53,658 bases of DNA from an uncultured Clostridia bacterium (GTDB lineage Bacteria; Bacillota; Clostridia; Oscillospirales; CAG-272). Shown in pieces: positions 25,858 to 34,322 of this stretch. Position 1 is the first letter of the stretch. Every line of letters begins with the position of its first letter. Position numbers and translations under genes: made by a program. The stretch spans positions 1 to 53,658 of the forward strand of contig CALXXF010000015.1 of assembly GCA_944392615.1 (NCBI GenBank), in the 5' to 3' direction. Under the pieces are notes generated by a model. The model had not been told where the DNA came from. It saw only the letters and a program-made list of their open reading frames with translations, and did not search any database.

Positions 25858-27204
25858 ATGGATATGAATAAAGAAAAAATAATTACTGGCGGAAAAGATG
25901 TTGCCGAAAAAATGCTCTCGTTTGTTCAGAACAGCCCTACCGCTTTTCATGCAGTGAGCAACATATGCGACATACTTCGTGAAAACGGATTTTGTCAGGT
26001 ATATCCGGACTTGCTTTTTTCTCTTTCTCCCGGCGGAAAATATTTTATAACTCGCAACTCATCCTCAGTCATTGCGTTTATTCTTCCGGACAGCACGCCT
26101 TCGGGCTTTATGATATGCGCGTCCCACTCGGACTCCCCGTGCTTCAAGCTGAAAGACTCGCCTCTTTCCTCTGCTTTCGGGAAATACGTGACTCTGAATA
26201 CAGAAAAATACGGTGGCGCCATACTTCCCTCCTGGTTTGACCGTCCCCTCTCTGTTGCCGGAAGAGCTATTGTAGATGAAAACAACGTACTTACAGAAAA
26301 ACTTTTTAATATAGACAGAGACTTACTTGTTATACCGAATGTGGCGATACACATGAACGGGAAAATAAATTCGGGTTATGAATACAATCTGCGGAACGAT
26401 ACTATTCCTCTCTTTTCATGTACGGGCTCTGAAAACAAACTCGGTGAGCTCATAGCGGAATCGCTCGGAACCGCCGGAGAAAAAATCGTCAGCACAGACG
26501 CATTTGTATACTGTCGTGAGCGCCCGTGCTTTATAGGAGCCGAAGAGGAGTTTATGCTATCACCTCGCCTTGACGACCTTCAGTGCGCATTTGCATCCCT
26601 TACAGGATTTCTCTCTTCAGAAGCTACGGACACAGTACGGATGCTCGCAGTATTCGACAATGAAGAAACGGGAAGCTATACAAAGCAAGGAGCGGCTTCC
26701 GACTTTCTTCTGAGTGTGACAGATGGAATAGTGGCATCGTTCGGAGCCGAAAGAAAAAAATACGCAATGCTTGAGAATTCGATGATGCTTTCAGCTGATA
26801 ACGCTCACTCAAGGCATCCGAATCATCCGGAGCTTTCAGACGCAGATAATTACCCTGTTATGAACGGAGGGGTGGTCATAAAATATGCCGCCTCCCAAAA
26901 ATACACCACAGATGCCCTTTCATCCGCAATATTTGAAAAAATATGCCTTAAGGCAGGGGTGCCGGTGCAGAAATTCTGTAACAGAGCCGATATGGCAGGC
27001 GGCTCGACTCTCGGCTCTATTGCCGATACGGTGATCTCGGTGAAAACGGTTGACATAGGTCTTGCTCAGCTTGCCATGCACTCCGCGTGCGAGACGGCAG
27101 GAAGCCTCGATACCTTTCATATGTCTGAGGCGTGCCGTGCGTTCTTTTCATCTGCCCTGACTTGCCGAAAGGGTGAAATCCGGATTTATCCACAGGAAAT
27201 ATGA
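25858..27204 (+). CDS. apeB: M18 family aminopeptidase (aspartyl aminopeptidase)
   Basis: A 448-residue dodecameric cytosolic aminopeptidase with a dinuclear zinc centre, removing N-terminal acidic or neutral residues. Metal and catalytic motifs are clear: MICASHSDSPCFKLK (His), PRLDDLQCAF (bridging Asp), FDNEETGSYTKQGA (catalytic Glu plus Glu ligand), SADNAHSRHPNHPE (Asp) and LAQLAMHSACETAG (His). The N-terminal AEKMLSFVQNSPTAFHAV is also typical. The chosen ATG at 25858 lies behind TGAGGT; the open frame extends 55 codons upstream, but that part has no family resemblance. A second ATG two codons on (25864) is equally usable. Confidence 0.93.
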   Translation: MDMNKEKIITGGKDVAEKMLSFVQNSPTAFHAVSNICDILRENGFCQVYPDLLFSLSPGGKYFITRNSSSVIAFILPDSTPSGFMICASHSDSPCFKLKDSPLSSAFGKYVTLNTEKYGGAILPSWFDRPLSVAGRAIVDENNVLTEKLFNIDRDLLVIPNVAIHMNGKINSGYEYNLRNDTIPLFSCTGSENKLGELIAESLGTAGEKIVSTDAFVYCRERPCFIGAEEEFMLSPRLDDLQCAFASLTGFLSSEATDTVRMLAVFDNEETGSYTKQGAASDFLLSVTDGIVASFGAERKKYAMLENSMMLSADNAHSRHPNHPELSDADNYPVMNGGVVIKYAASQKYTTDALSSAIFEKICLKAGVPVQKFCNRADMAGGSTLGSIADTVISVKTVDIGLAQLAMHSACETAGSLDTFHMSEACRAFFSSALTCRKGEIRIYPQEI

Positions 27205-27316
27205 CAGGACAACTGAAAAGAATCATCAAAACGGCGCGAAATGTCTGTTAAGGGTGCTCAGGCTCTGAAGAGAAGAGGCGTCTTCCTCATACGAAATAAA
27301 ATGGAGGGATAAACAA

Positions 27317-28099
27317 ATGCCCAAAAGAGCAGTTAGAAAAAAACTGAGAAGCATGCTGCGAAGGCGAGTATATACTTCTGCCGTAATACTTGCAGCAGGG
27401 AGTTCCCTGCGCTTCGGAGCACAGGCAAAGCAATTTGCGCTTATTGACTCTATACCGGTAGTGGCGTACTCGCTCATTGCCTTTCAGAAGAGCCGTCAGG
27501 CGGATGAAATAATAGTTGTCTGCAGAGATGGCGAGCAACCTTTGTACGATAAAATGGCAGCTGACTACGGCATTGATAAATACAAATGCGCCGTATGCGG
27601 AGGCGCCACAAGACAGCTTTCTGCGCTGAAAGGCGTTGAGGCGACTTCACGCACTGCAAAATATGTGGCTATACACGATGCGGCGCGTCCGCTCGTTACC
27701 ACAGATATCATACGTGATGTGGCTTTTGCCGCTCAGGAATACAGAGCGGCGTGCGCGGCTTGTCCGTCTACAGACACGGTCAAGCTGTCGGATGACAACG
27801 GAGCAATTAGCAAAACTCTTGACAGAGACAAAATCTATCTTGCACAAACACCGCAGATATTCTATAAGCCGCTGTATGAGGCGTGCGCATATTCTGCCGT
27901 CAGGGACGGGGCAGAAGTTACAGACGACGCTTCCCTTCTCGAACATTATTTCTATAAGGTGAAGCTGGTTGACTGCGGAAACGAAAATTTCAAGATAACC
28001 CGCCCTTGCGACCTCTACTGCGCAAGTGCTGTAATAATGCACAGAAAAGAAGAGGAAAACGAAGAAAAGCAAAAAAGTCAAAAGCAGTCTGGACGCTGA
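27317..28099 (+). CDS. ispD: 2-C-methyl-D-erythritol 4-phosphate cytidylyltransferase
   Basis: This 260-residue enzyme catalyses the third step of the non-mevalonate isoprenoid pathway, joining MEP to CTP. The nucleotide-binding loop is VILAAGSSLRFG, followed by KQF; GGATRQLSALKGV and VAIHDAARPLV are substrate-binding segments, and YLAQTPQIF is near-invariant. GGAGGG precedes the ATG. Residues 1-20 are an unusually basic N-terminal extension (RAVRKKLRSMLRRRVY), and the C-terminus is a lysine/glutamate-rich tail beyond the catalytic domain. ispF follows 86 bases downstream, so the two pathway enzymes are separate rather than fused as IspDF. Confidence 0.95.
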   Translation: MPKRAVRKKLRSMLRRRVYTSAVILAAGSSLRFGAQAKQFALIDSIPVVAYSLIAFQKSRQADEIIVVCRDGEQPLYDKMAADYGIDKYKCAVCGGATRQLSALKGVEATSRTAKYVAIHDAARPLVTTDIIRDVAFAAQEYRAACAACPSTDTVKLSDDNGAISKTLDRDKIYLAQTPQIFYKPLYEACAYSAVRDGAEVTDDASLLEHYFYKVKLVDCGNENFKITRPCDLYCASAVIMHRKEEENEEKQKSQKQSGR

Positions 28100-28185
28100 A
28101 AGATACTCGCACCTGCCAACAAGCCCGAACGCACTGCACAGGCGCCAGCATACAAAACACGAAGAACATAAGAACGGAGATTCAT

Positions 28186-28671
28186 GTGGAGAAGATTTAC
28201 AGAATAGGACACGGGTATGATGTTCACAGACTCAAATCCGGCAGAGCGCTTGTCCTCGGAGGAGTGACCATACCTCACAGCGAAGGGCTTGACGGGCATT
28301 CCGATGCCGACGTATTGGTACACGCCCTTATTGATTCCATGATTGGAGCACTCGCTTTGGGGGACATAGGCGTGTTTTTTCCCGATACTGATGAAAGGTA
28401 TCGCGGTATAAGTAGTATTGAGCTGCTTGCACGCACTGAAGAAATAATATCCGGAGAAGGTTATCGTATTTCAAACGCCGATATGACAATCGTTGCACAG
28501 GCTCCGAAGCTTTCTTTGTATATACCCGAAATGCGGAAGAATATAAGCAGAACGCTCGGCTGCGACACAGATGATATAAGCATCAAAGCGACGACAGAGG
28601 AAAAACTGGGCTTTACAGGCAGACTTGAAGGAATAAGTGCTCACTGCGTATGTCTGCTTAAAAAAATATAA
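28186..28671 (+). CDS. ispF: 2-C-methyl-D-erythritol 2,4-cyclodiphosphate synthase
   Basis: This 161-residue trimeric zinc enzyme forms the cyclodiphosphate in the non-mevalonate pathway. RIGHGYDVHRL holds the zinc Asp and His; GGVTIPHSEGLDGHSDADVL holds the third zinc His; GDIGVFFPDTD and the terminal ATTEEKLGFTGRLEG are invariant. I use a GTG start at 28186, six bases after GGAG, because the protein then begins at the first beta strand. The open frame continues 60 codons upstream into ispD but that part is not IspF-like. An ATG overlapping the GTG belongs to another frame and stops quickly. Confidence 0.94.
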   Translation: MEKIYRIGHGYDVHRLKSGRALVLGGVTIPHSEGLDGHSDADVLVHALIDSMIGALALGDIGVFFPDTDERYRGISSIELLARTEEIISGEGYRISNADMTIVAQAPKLSLYIPEMRKNISRTLGCDTDDISIKATTEEKLGFTGRLEGISAHCVCLLKKI

Positions 28672-28973
28672 CTTGTGTTGGCAGTATACTGCCTGTAGCA
28701 GTATATTCTTACAGATGCATATGACGCTGTTATGACAAAGTACGTATCAGCTGCCACTCCTGAGAGGAAAGACAGCAAATAGGTCTTCCGCTTCAGAATC
28801 AATGCTGCGATATCTTTGTATACTGCAGCTGCATGATTTTTATGAAATTGGGTCATTAAATAACCGGCTTATTCGGTGCTTAATCGTTTTTCCTAAATTT
28901 TTGCTTTCCCAAAATCCTGCTTTCCTAAATTTTTGCTTTAAGTTCAGGAAAACATACTGACCTGCGACTCTCC

Positions 28974-29011
28974 ACAAGGACCGCCGCGGGGCAGAGAGCG
29001 GCGGTCCTTGT
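28974..29011. other. 14-bp perfect hairpin without T-tract
   Basis: ACAAGGACCGCCGC (28974-28987) and GCGGCGGTCCTTGT (28998-29011) are perfect inverted repeats around a 10-base loop, 300 bases after ispF and 230 before rpe. No T-run follows on either strand. Upstream, TCCTAAATTTTTGCTTT occurs twice (around 28891 and 28924), and GCAGTATA pairs with TATACTGC just after ispF. None of the 569-base gap appears to encode protein. Confidence 0.7.
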
Positions 29012-29031
29012 TATCTCAAGGCAAAACATAT

Positions 29032-29100
29032 CCAATTATAGGGAGTCTCACTTCCTCTTTTTACAACGGCTTCAGATAAGCCGCCTCACATCCTAATTGG
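29032..29100 (+). other. candidate structured RNA element upstream of rpe
   Basis: CCAATTA (29032-29038) pairs with TAATTGG (29094-29100), with GG/CC continuing the stem after a 2-base bulge. The enclosed region carries a second perfect hairpin, CGGCTT-cagat-AAGCCG (29067-29083). CTCACTTCCT and CTCACATCCT form a direct repeat inside. It matches no riboswitch class that I recognise. Confidence 0.35.
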
Positions 29101-29240
29101 AAAGCTCAGCCGTATTTTCCCCACCCTTACACATAATATGGCGTCAGGTGCGAGTTGTGACTTGCAGTCCTTGTCGCGGATAAAAGCAAATATGCGAAAA
29201 TCCTTAAAAAAGCGTTTAAAAGTTCACAGGAGGTACTCAA

Positions 29241-29915
29241 ATGATAAAAATAGCGCCTTCTCTGCTTTCTGCTGATTTTTCATCTCTTTCTGATGAGGTA
29301 ATAAATATAACCGCAGCAGGTGCCGATATTCTTCACCTTGATGTTATGGACGGTATGTTTGTACCTAATATAACCTTCGGAGCTCCAGTCATAAAGGCGA
29401 TACGCCGGCACTCCGGAATAACCTTTGACGTGCATCTGATGATAGAAAAGCCCATACGGTATATTGAGAATTTCATAGATTCGGGAGCCGACATAATAAC
29501 CGTACACGCGGAAGCAGACGACGAAAAAAATATCAGACGCGCTCTTGAAATGATAAAGGAAGGCGGAGCAATGGCATCTGTGGCGATAAAACCCGGAACC
29601 GATGCTCAGGCTGCGGAAAAATATCTTGACATAGTCGATATGGTTCTTGTGATGACGGTGGAACCGGGATTCGGCGGACAATCCCTTATACGCAGCGCGC
29701 TTGAGAAAGCGACGCTCATAAAAAAAATCATAAAATCCGGCTGCAGGTCGGATATTCTGATAGAGGCAGACGGAGGGATAAAAGCCTCGAATGCGGCGGA
29801 CGTCGCCGCATGCGGCGTAGATATACTTGTAGCCGGGTCGGCTGTGTTCGGTGCTGATGACTACAAAACGGCAATAGACGAAATAAGGCGAAACGCCGTT
29901 TCGGCACTGAAGTAA
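29241..29915 (+). CDS. rpe: ribulose-phosphate 3-epimerase
   Basis: This 224-residue TIM-barrel enzyme interconverts ribulose 5-phosphate and xylulose 5-phosphate. IAPSLLSADF, ILHLDVMDGMFVPNITFG (catalytic Asp, metal His), FDVHLMIEKP, MTVEPGFGGQ and LIEADGGI (second catalytic Asp) are diagnostic, and the length is normal. CAGGAGG precedes the ATG. In many Firmicutes rpe follows rsgA and the prkC/prpC cluster; here it stands alone after a 569-base non-coding gap, with its own terminator downstream. Confidence 0.96.
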   Translation: MIKIAPSLLSADFSSLSDEVINITAAGADILHLDVMDGMFVPNITFGAPVIKAIRRHSGITFDVHLMIEKPIRYIENFIDSGADIITVHAEADDEKNIRRALEMIKEGGAMASVAIKPGTDAQAAEKYLDIVDMVLVMTVEPGFGGQSLIRSALEKATLIKKIIKSGCRSDILIEADGGIKASNAADVAACGVDILVAGSAVFGADDYKTAIDEIRRNAVSALK

Positions 29916-30027
29916 AATAAAAAGCGCACCCTCTCCTGCGAGTAATACCCGACGGATCATGTCAAAGTCATATCTGCTCAAATGAAATCGTACGGGCGTA
30001 TGAGCGCATAAATAAATGTAATACTGA

Positions 30028-30069
30028 AAATGACTGAGGACGGGCAACAAAACCCGTCCTCAGTCATTT
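30028..30069 (+). terminator. Rho-independent terminator of rpe
   Basis: A perfect 17-bp stem, AAATGACTGAGGACGGG with its complement, surrounds an 8-base loop, about 110 bases after the rpe stop. The plus-strand tail is TTTCGGTTTT, and the minus strand also has TTTT, so it may act on both strands. The remaining part of 29916-30365 has no supported gene. Confidence 0.7.
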
Positions 30070-30365
30070 CGGTTTTATGTTTTTCAAATCGGACAGAAGA
30101 GATAAGGCGCTCAGCGTGATTTCATCATGTATTCTGAAAACTGTATGCCGCACGTCAAACCGGGATCTCAGCTTAAGTTCCCTGCCCTTTGCCGGATATT
30201 GACTTTTTTGTAAATGAATAAATCCGCGCCCACCCCAAAACATCTCCCGTAAAAACGTGAGTTTCATGGAAGTCGGAACAACTTTAATTGAAATGTCTGT
30301 TTATGACTTCTGTAATCCGATTTGGGCCTACCGCCGATAAAATGAAATTTAAGGCATAAATCAGG

Positions 30366-31265
30366 TCAAAACATGCCGGGCATCACCTGCGCGATAACGA
30401 GACCCAAAATAAATGAGCATACATTTGCTGTAACAGAATATATTACTGCACGAAGACAAGCCCTTTTTCTGACATCCTCTGTTGTAAGTAGCCGTGAAAA
30501 AATAAGCGCCTCCGTAACTATCACGAGAAGTTCAAATACTATATAAGCAAGTACAAACGCAAGCGCTCCTGAATGATAATTGACAATATTCAGAAGCACA
30601 TTAAGAAGTATCTGTGTAGCGGTGTTTACCGCAAGCACGATGCCAAACTGCCGCCTCCCGCGGTATCCGAACAGCAGTGCAACCGCGCTTTCAATAATGA
30701 CAGTAATGACTATCCTCGCAAAAAGGGACAAAATTTCCTGCGTGTAATCATATGATTTATAAACATGCGTTATCTCCGCCGTGATGTCTGTTTCTTCAGC
30801 TGTACCGGTCTCGATATCTCTCATATCTACCGTAAAATAGCTGTGGAAAGCATACCTTTCGTAAATACCGCTCACCGCAAATGAATTACTCTGCGGAAAA
30901 TATACCAGTATTTTAAAAGACGACGGCGGAAAATATGTCCAAGATAGATTTTTGCTTTCATCTATGCGCCACAAGCACTGGACGAAGAAATATCCGTCCG
31001 TATCCTCGAAGTCAACAAATGCCTTCCATATTTCATATTCTGACTCGTCATAGTATGCCCCTTCTTCAGTTCCGTCCCATGCCGATGCCGGTCCCAACTG
31101 CTCCGTGGCGCTGAGAAGAGTGGCATAGCACTCCTCATTGTCAGGCAGTTCAAAGTTCACCACAACCGACGGTTTTGGTCCGGTATCTGCGTTTACCGGA
31201 AAAACGGAAAAAAGCAAAATCACAACAGAAACAAACAACGTAAAACAAACACGCCTGATACGCAT
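30366..31265 (-). CDS. secreted-domain membrane protein, third gene of ECF sigma operon
   Basis: This 299-residue protein has a cleavable-type signal peptide (about 1-26, ending VNA), a mature N-terminus DTGPKPSVVV, an extracytoplasmic beta-rich domain of about 140 residues (CYATLLSATEQLGPASAWDG, IWKAFVDFEDTDGYFFVQ, YERYAFHSYF), and about four membrane helices from residue 175 to the C-terminus. Proteins starting with this DTGPKPS motif recur in Clostridia as hypotheticals, and I know of no assigned function. The gene lies 15 bases after the single-pass protein gene, which overlaps the sigma gene. That arrangement suggests an envelope sensor or an effector of the sigma factor. AGAGG precedes the ATG. 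Confidence 0.82.
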   Translation of the reverse strand: MRIRRVCFTLFVSVVILLFSVFPVNADTGPKPSVVVNFELPDNEECYATLLSATEQLGPASAWDGTEEGAYYDESEYEIWKAFVDFEDTDGYFFVQCLWRIDESKNLSWTYFPPSSFKILVYFPQSNSFAVSGIYERYAFHSYFTVDMRDIETGTAEETDITAEITHVYKSYDYTQEILSLFARIVITVIIESAVALLFGYRGRRQFGIVLAVNTATQILLNVLLNIVNYHSGALAFVLAYIVFELLVIVTEALIFSRLLTTEDVRKRACLRAVIYSVTANVCSFILGLVIAQVMPGMF

Positions 31266-31280
31266 AGCGACACCTCTTTT

Positions 31281-31853
31281 CTAAACTGTTCTTAAGAGCT
31301 TCTCCAGAGCTTCGAGAATCTCAGTTGTTATACAAGCGCATTCTCCTGATGACTCATTGTAAATTCTTTCATCCGAAACATTGTATACAGTTTTACTTCC
31401 GTCATAAAACGAAAATGTGAGCACGTATATTTCCTGTTCATTTCCGTTTTCTCCGTTACACGCATCCCCTGGTTCGTTTCCGGGAAGCCGGTTCTCGTCA
31501 AATACAGATTCGATCCAGCGAAAAATACACTCCGCTTCTTTGCCGCCATACACTATACAGCCGTTTGTGTCATCTTCCGGCGTAATCAGGACCTCAAGTG
31601 AAGTGGCAGGGCTCAATTCCGGGCTGCAGGAGCTGGCGGATGACGAGGCAGCTGTGGTGTTCATATCCTGTTCTCCGGGGTCGCAGCTTTTGGCGGGATA
31701 CATTGCCGGCAACACTGTCACCGCAAACGCCATTATACAAATAATAAAAGGTATCAAAGAGAAAACAACAGCATTTCTTCGCCTTTTTCTTCTTGTTATT
31801 CTCTCGCTGCTTCTTCTGAATATTTCCTCTCTGCGTTCTTCGTGTGTTCTCAT
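31281..31853 (-). CDS. putative anti-sigma factor, single-pass membrane protein
   Basis: This 190-residue protein has a very basic cytoplasmic N-terminus of about 27 residues (HEERREEIFRRSSERITRRK), one membrane helix (about 28-50, VVFSLIPFIICIMAFAVTVL), a Ser-rich linker, and a C-terminal extracytoplasmic domain (about 85-190) with CIVYGGKEAECIFRWIESVF and YVLTFSFYDGSKTVYNV. It overlaps the ECF sigma gene by four bases (ATGA), the usual arrangement of a sigma/anti-sigma pair. It lacks a recognisable ASD or zinc anti-sigma domain: the cytoplasmic part is too short. Its role as sigma regulator is therefore inferred from gene order. Confidence 0.72.
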   Translation of the reverse strand: MRTHEERREEIFRRSSERITRRKRRRNAVVFSLIPFIICIMAFAVTVLPAMYPAKSCDPGEQDMNTTAASSSASSCSPELSPATSLEVLITPEDDTNGCIVYGGKEAECIFRWIESVFDENRLPGNEPGDACNGENGNEQEIYVLTFSFYDGSKTVYNVSDERIYNESSGECACITTEILEALEKLLRTV

Positions 31854-32398
31854 ATCAAATGCTCACCATCCTTTCCCAAAATGACAGTAAGCTCCTTTTT
31901 GGCGCGATAAAGAAGATTGTCAACCTGCTTTTTGTTTTTTTTCATCACTTTTGCCGCATCATCATATGTCATATCCTCAAAATAGACAAGGTACACTGCG
32001 GTACGCATATCTGACGGAAGTACTTCAAGCGCGGAGTATATCCTGCGCCTTCTCTCATCCTTTAAAACTGCTTCGAATATACTGCTTTCATCTTCAACAG
32101 ACAGTTCCTCCGACAGCTCCGTTTCAGCGTGCGTCCGGCGGTGTTTTATGTAATTGAGCGCCCGGCAGCGCCCTATCATAAACAGATATGTTTTCAGTTT
32201 TACTTTGAAATTGTACCTTCCCCTGTGCACTATGAGATCCGAGAAAGTATTTATCGCTATATCCTCAGCTGCATAAAAATCGTTTACATATCCGTTTATA
32301 AAAAAAACCAGATTGTCAAAAAGCTCATTCATTATCTCGTCAAAAGCGGATTCATCACCGTCAAGGAAGCGGCGGTAGCTACTTGCGCCGTTATCCAT
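31850..32398 (-). CDS. ECF-type RNA polymerase sigma factor
   Basis: This 182-residue extracytoplasmic-function sigma factor redirects RNA polymerase to its own promoter set. Region 2 spans about 15-85 (FDEIMNELFDNLVFFINGYV, YAAEDIAINTFSDLIV, KTYLFMIGRCRALNYIKHRR). Region 4 spans about 115-175 (ALEVLPSDMRTAVYLVYFED, MTYDDAAKVMKKNKKQVDNL). An acidic linker joins them, and regions 1 and 3 are absent, as in the class. GGAGG precedes the ATG. It overlaps the following membrane-protein gene by four bases. I could not place it in a numbered ECF group, and its target promoter cannot be read from this window. Confidence 0.9.
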   Translation of the reverse strand: MDNGASSYRRFLDGDESAFDEIMNELFDNLVFFINGYVNDFYAAEDIAINTFSDLIVHRGRYNFKVKLKTYLFMIGRCRALNYIKHRRTHAETELSEELSVEDESSIFEAVLKDERRRRIYSALEVLPSDMRTAVYLVYFEDMTYDDAAKVMKKNKKQVDNLLYRAKKELTVILGKDGEHLI

Positions 32399-32771
32399 AA
32401 TGATTTTTCCTCCGGATTTGCCGTTTTGCCGGCTCTCTGTAACTTATACAATCAGACAGATGCATACTCCTCACTTTCAGAATAAAAATTTTCAATATTT
32501 ACAAGTCAAGGTTTTGCCGACAAAGCTGGTTTATAAAGCAATACCCGGTCAATCATGATTTGGCCGGATATTTTTTCTTTTTTATTAACAAACTTGGGCA
32601 AAACATTAATAAACGATTAAATTTCTGTGATTGTTTATTTTTTGTACACATTCCTTTCACCGAAATATTTTACAATTACATTCCGGAGGGGAGTGCGGTG
32701 TAACCTTTCCCGTTTCAATCACGGGCAACGGAATTCAAAACGAAACGGGCAGCGATATCTCCCTTTCAGCA
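32399..32771. other. 373-base spacer between ychF and the sigma operon
   Basis: No supported gene. CCCGTTTC (32709-32716) and GAAACGGG (32742-32749) form an 8-bp stem after ychF, without a T-tract. The AT-rich part near the sigma gene holds a weak TTGACT...TTTATT pair on the minus strand. I could not recognise an ECF-type promoter. Confidence 0.4.
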
Positions 32772-33866
32772 TCACACATTGAATCTGAACAGCACTATGT
32801 CCCCATCCTCAATGATGTAATCTCTTCCTTCGCTCCTTATAAGGCCCTTTTCCTTGGCAGCTCCCATTGAACCGCACTTTACGAGGTCGTCAAATGACAC
32901 CACCTCGGCTCTTATAAAGCCTCTTTCAAAGTCGCTGTGTATTTTACCTGCAGCTGCTGGCGCCTTTGTTCCCTTTCGTATTGTCCAAGCGCGGACCTCT
33001 TTCGGACCGGCTGTCAGATAGCTTATAAGACCGAGAAGACTGTAACTTTCCCTGATAAGCCTGTCGAGTCCGCCCTCCTCTATGCCCATATCGGCTAAGA
33101 ACTGCTTTTTTTCGTCGTTATCCAACTCTGCAATTTCCGCTTCTATCTGAGCACAAACCGGAATTATTGAAGAGTGCTCCTCAAGAGCCAGCCTTTCAAG
33201 TTCTCTGAAATACGGATTTTCCCCGGTATCCGTTATACTTTCCTCATTGATGTTTGCAACATAGAGGACAGGCTTTCCGGTAAGGAGCTCAAGCGAATCT
33301 ATAAATGCTTTTTCTTCGTCAGAATCCGGGGCTATCGCTCTTGCTGATTTTCCTTCGGTGAGAACAGCCTGTATTTTTTCGAGCCATCCGAGCTCGACAG
33401 AAAGGGTCTTGTCCCCTTTCATCATTTTCTTTGTCCTGTCTATTCTTCTTTCGATTACCTCAAGATCTGCAAATATGAGCTCAAGATTTATTGTCTCAAC
33501 ATCTCGGACGGGATTCACGCTTCCTTCAACGTGTATTATGTTTTCATCTGCAAAACAACGAACCACATGTATTATAGCATCTACCGCCCTGATGTGACCG
33601 AGAAATTTGTTTCCGAGTCCTTCGCCTTTCGAGGCTCCCTTCACAAGCCCTGCGATATCCACAAACTCTATGACAGCAGGCGTATATTTTTCAGGCGAAT
33701 ACATTTCAGCAAGATAATCAAGTCTCTTGTCCGGAACAGTGACAACTCCTATATTAGGCTCTATGGTACAGAATGGATAGTTCTCGGAATGTGCCCCCGC
33801 GTTTGTAAGAGCGTTGAAAAGCGTACTCTTCCCCACATTCGGCAGTCCGACGATACCTAATTTCAT
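32772..33866 (-). CDS. ychF: redox-regulated ATPase YchF (Obg-like)
   Basis: This 364-residue OBG-family P-loop protein hydrolyses ATP and binds ribosomes. G1 is GLPNVGKSTLFNAL, the switch region TIEPNIGVV, G3 DIAGLVKGASKGEGLGNKFL, and the G4-like VANINEE replaces NKxD, which explains the ATP preference. The C-terminal TGS-like domain ends VRAWTIRKGTKAPAAAGKIH...FERGFIRAEV...KGLIRSEGRDY, the family signature. AAAGG precedes the ATG, and a near-consensus promoter lies 53-81 bases upstream. Confidence 0.97.
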   Translation of the reverse strand: MKLGIVGLPNVGKSTLFNALTNAGAHSENYPFCTIEPNIGVVTVPDKRLDYLAEMYSPEKYTPAVIEFVDIAGLVKGASKGEGLGNKFLGHIRAVDAIIHVVRCFADENIIHVEGSVNPVRDVETINLELIFADLEVIERRIDRTKKMMKGDKTLSVELGWLEKIQAVLTEGKSARAIAPDSDEEKAFIDSLELLTGKPVLYVANINEESITDTGENPYFRELERLALEEHSSIIPVCAQIEAEIAELDNDEKKQFLADMGIEEGGLDRLIRESYSLLGLISYLTAGPKEVRAWTIRKGTKAPAAAGKIHSDFERGFIRAEVVSFDDLVKCGSMGAAKEKGLIRSEGRDYIIEDGDIVLFRFNV

Positions 33867-33918
33867 AGCAATAACCTTTCATACGAAAAATTACGGTATT
33901 ACACCGCACAACAACTTG

Positions 33919-33947
33919 ATTATATACCATTTCGCGGGTAATTTCAA
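33919..33947 (-). promoter_or_regulatory. sigma-A-type promoter of ychF
   Basis: On the minus strand TTGAAA (33942-33947), 17-base spacer, TATAAT (33919-33924). The start site would be near 33912, giving a short leader of about 45 bases. Confidence 0.75.
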
Positions 33948-34160
33948 TATTTTGTGCACATTTTAATGATTTAACATGTTTACAAATTCATCAGAACACG
34001 CACAGACATTGAGCCATATACACTACCAGGTAAAATTTTGCGAATTTAATCGGATAAAGCAAAATATGTGAAAATTTTGATTTTTTAAGTCAAAAATGAG
34101 ACATGATGAATAAAAAATTATGAACTTGCGCATGTTTTTAACAATGTTATTAATTTGCTC

Positions 34161-34189
34161 TTGACATATTTATATTTTCGTTATATAAT
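34161..34189 (+). promoter_or_regulatory. consensus sigma-A promoter of the orphan response regulator
   Basis: TTGACA (34161-34166), 17-base AT-rich spacer, TATAAT (34184-34189): both hexamers and the spacing match consensus exactly. Transcription from about 34196 gives a leader of about 127 bases. The rest of 33948-34160 is AT-rich without a gene. Confidence 0.88.
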
Positions 34190-34322
34190 TACAGACGGTT
34201 AGTAAAAAATACAGGATGCGGAGTGTGGCCTCATTTGATGTAAAGCAAAAAATGAACTGCCATTCTCTCAGATCTTTGTAAGGCGTTATTCAGCTATCCG
34301 TCAAACAAGAAGGAGGTATCGC

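Noticed and set aside
28006..28185. ispF N-terminal extension overlapping ispD, possibly a broken IspDF fusion
   Set aside because: The extension is low-complexity sequence in another frame of the ispD end. A GTG with GGAG six bases upstream gives a normal IspF, and both genes are intact.
29280..30050. 256-codon minus-strand frame opposite rpe
   Set aside because: Antisense shadow of rpe: tyrosine- and arginine-rich composition, with no motif or Shine-Dalgarno.
30064..30267. 67-codon minus-strand frame after rpe
   Set aside because: It starts next to a weak purine site and ends in the rpe terminator. No recognisable features.
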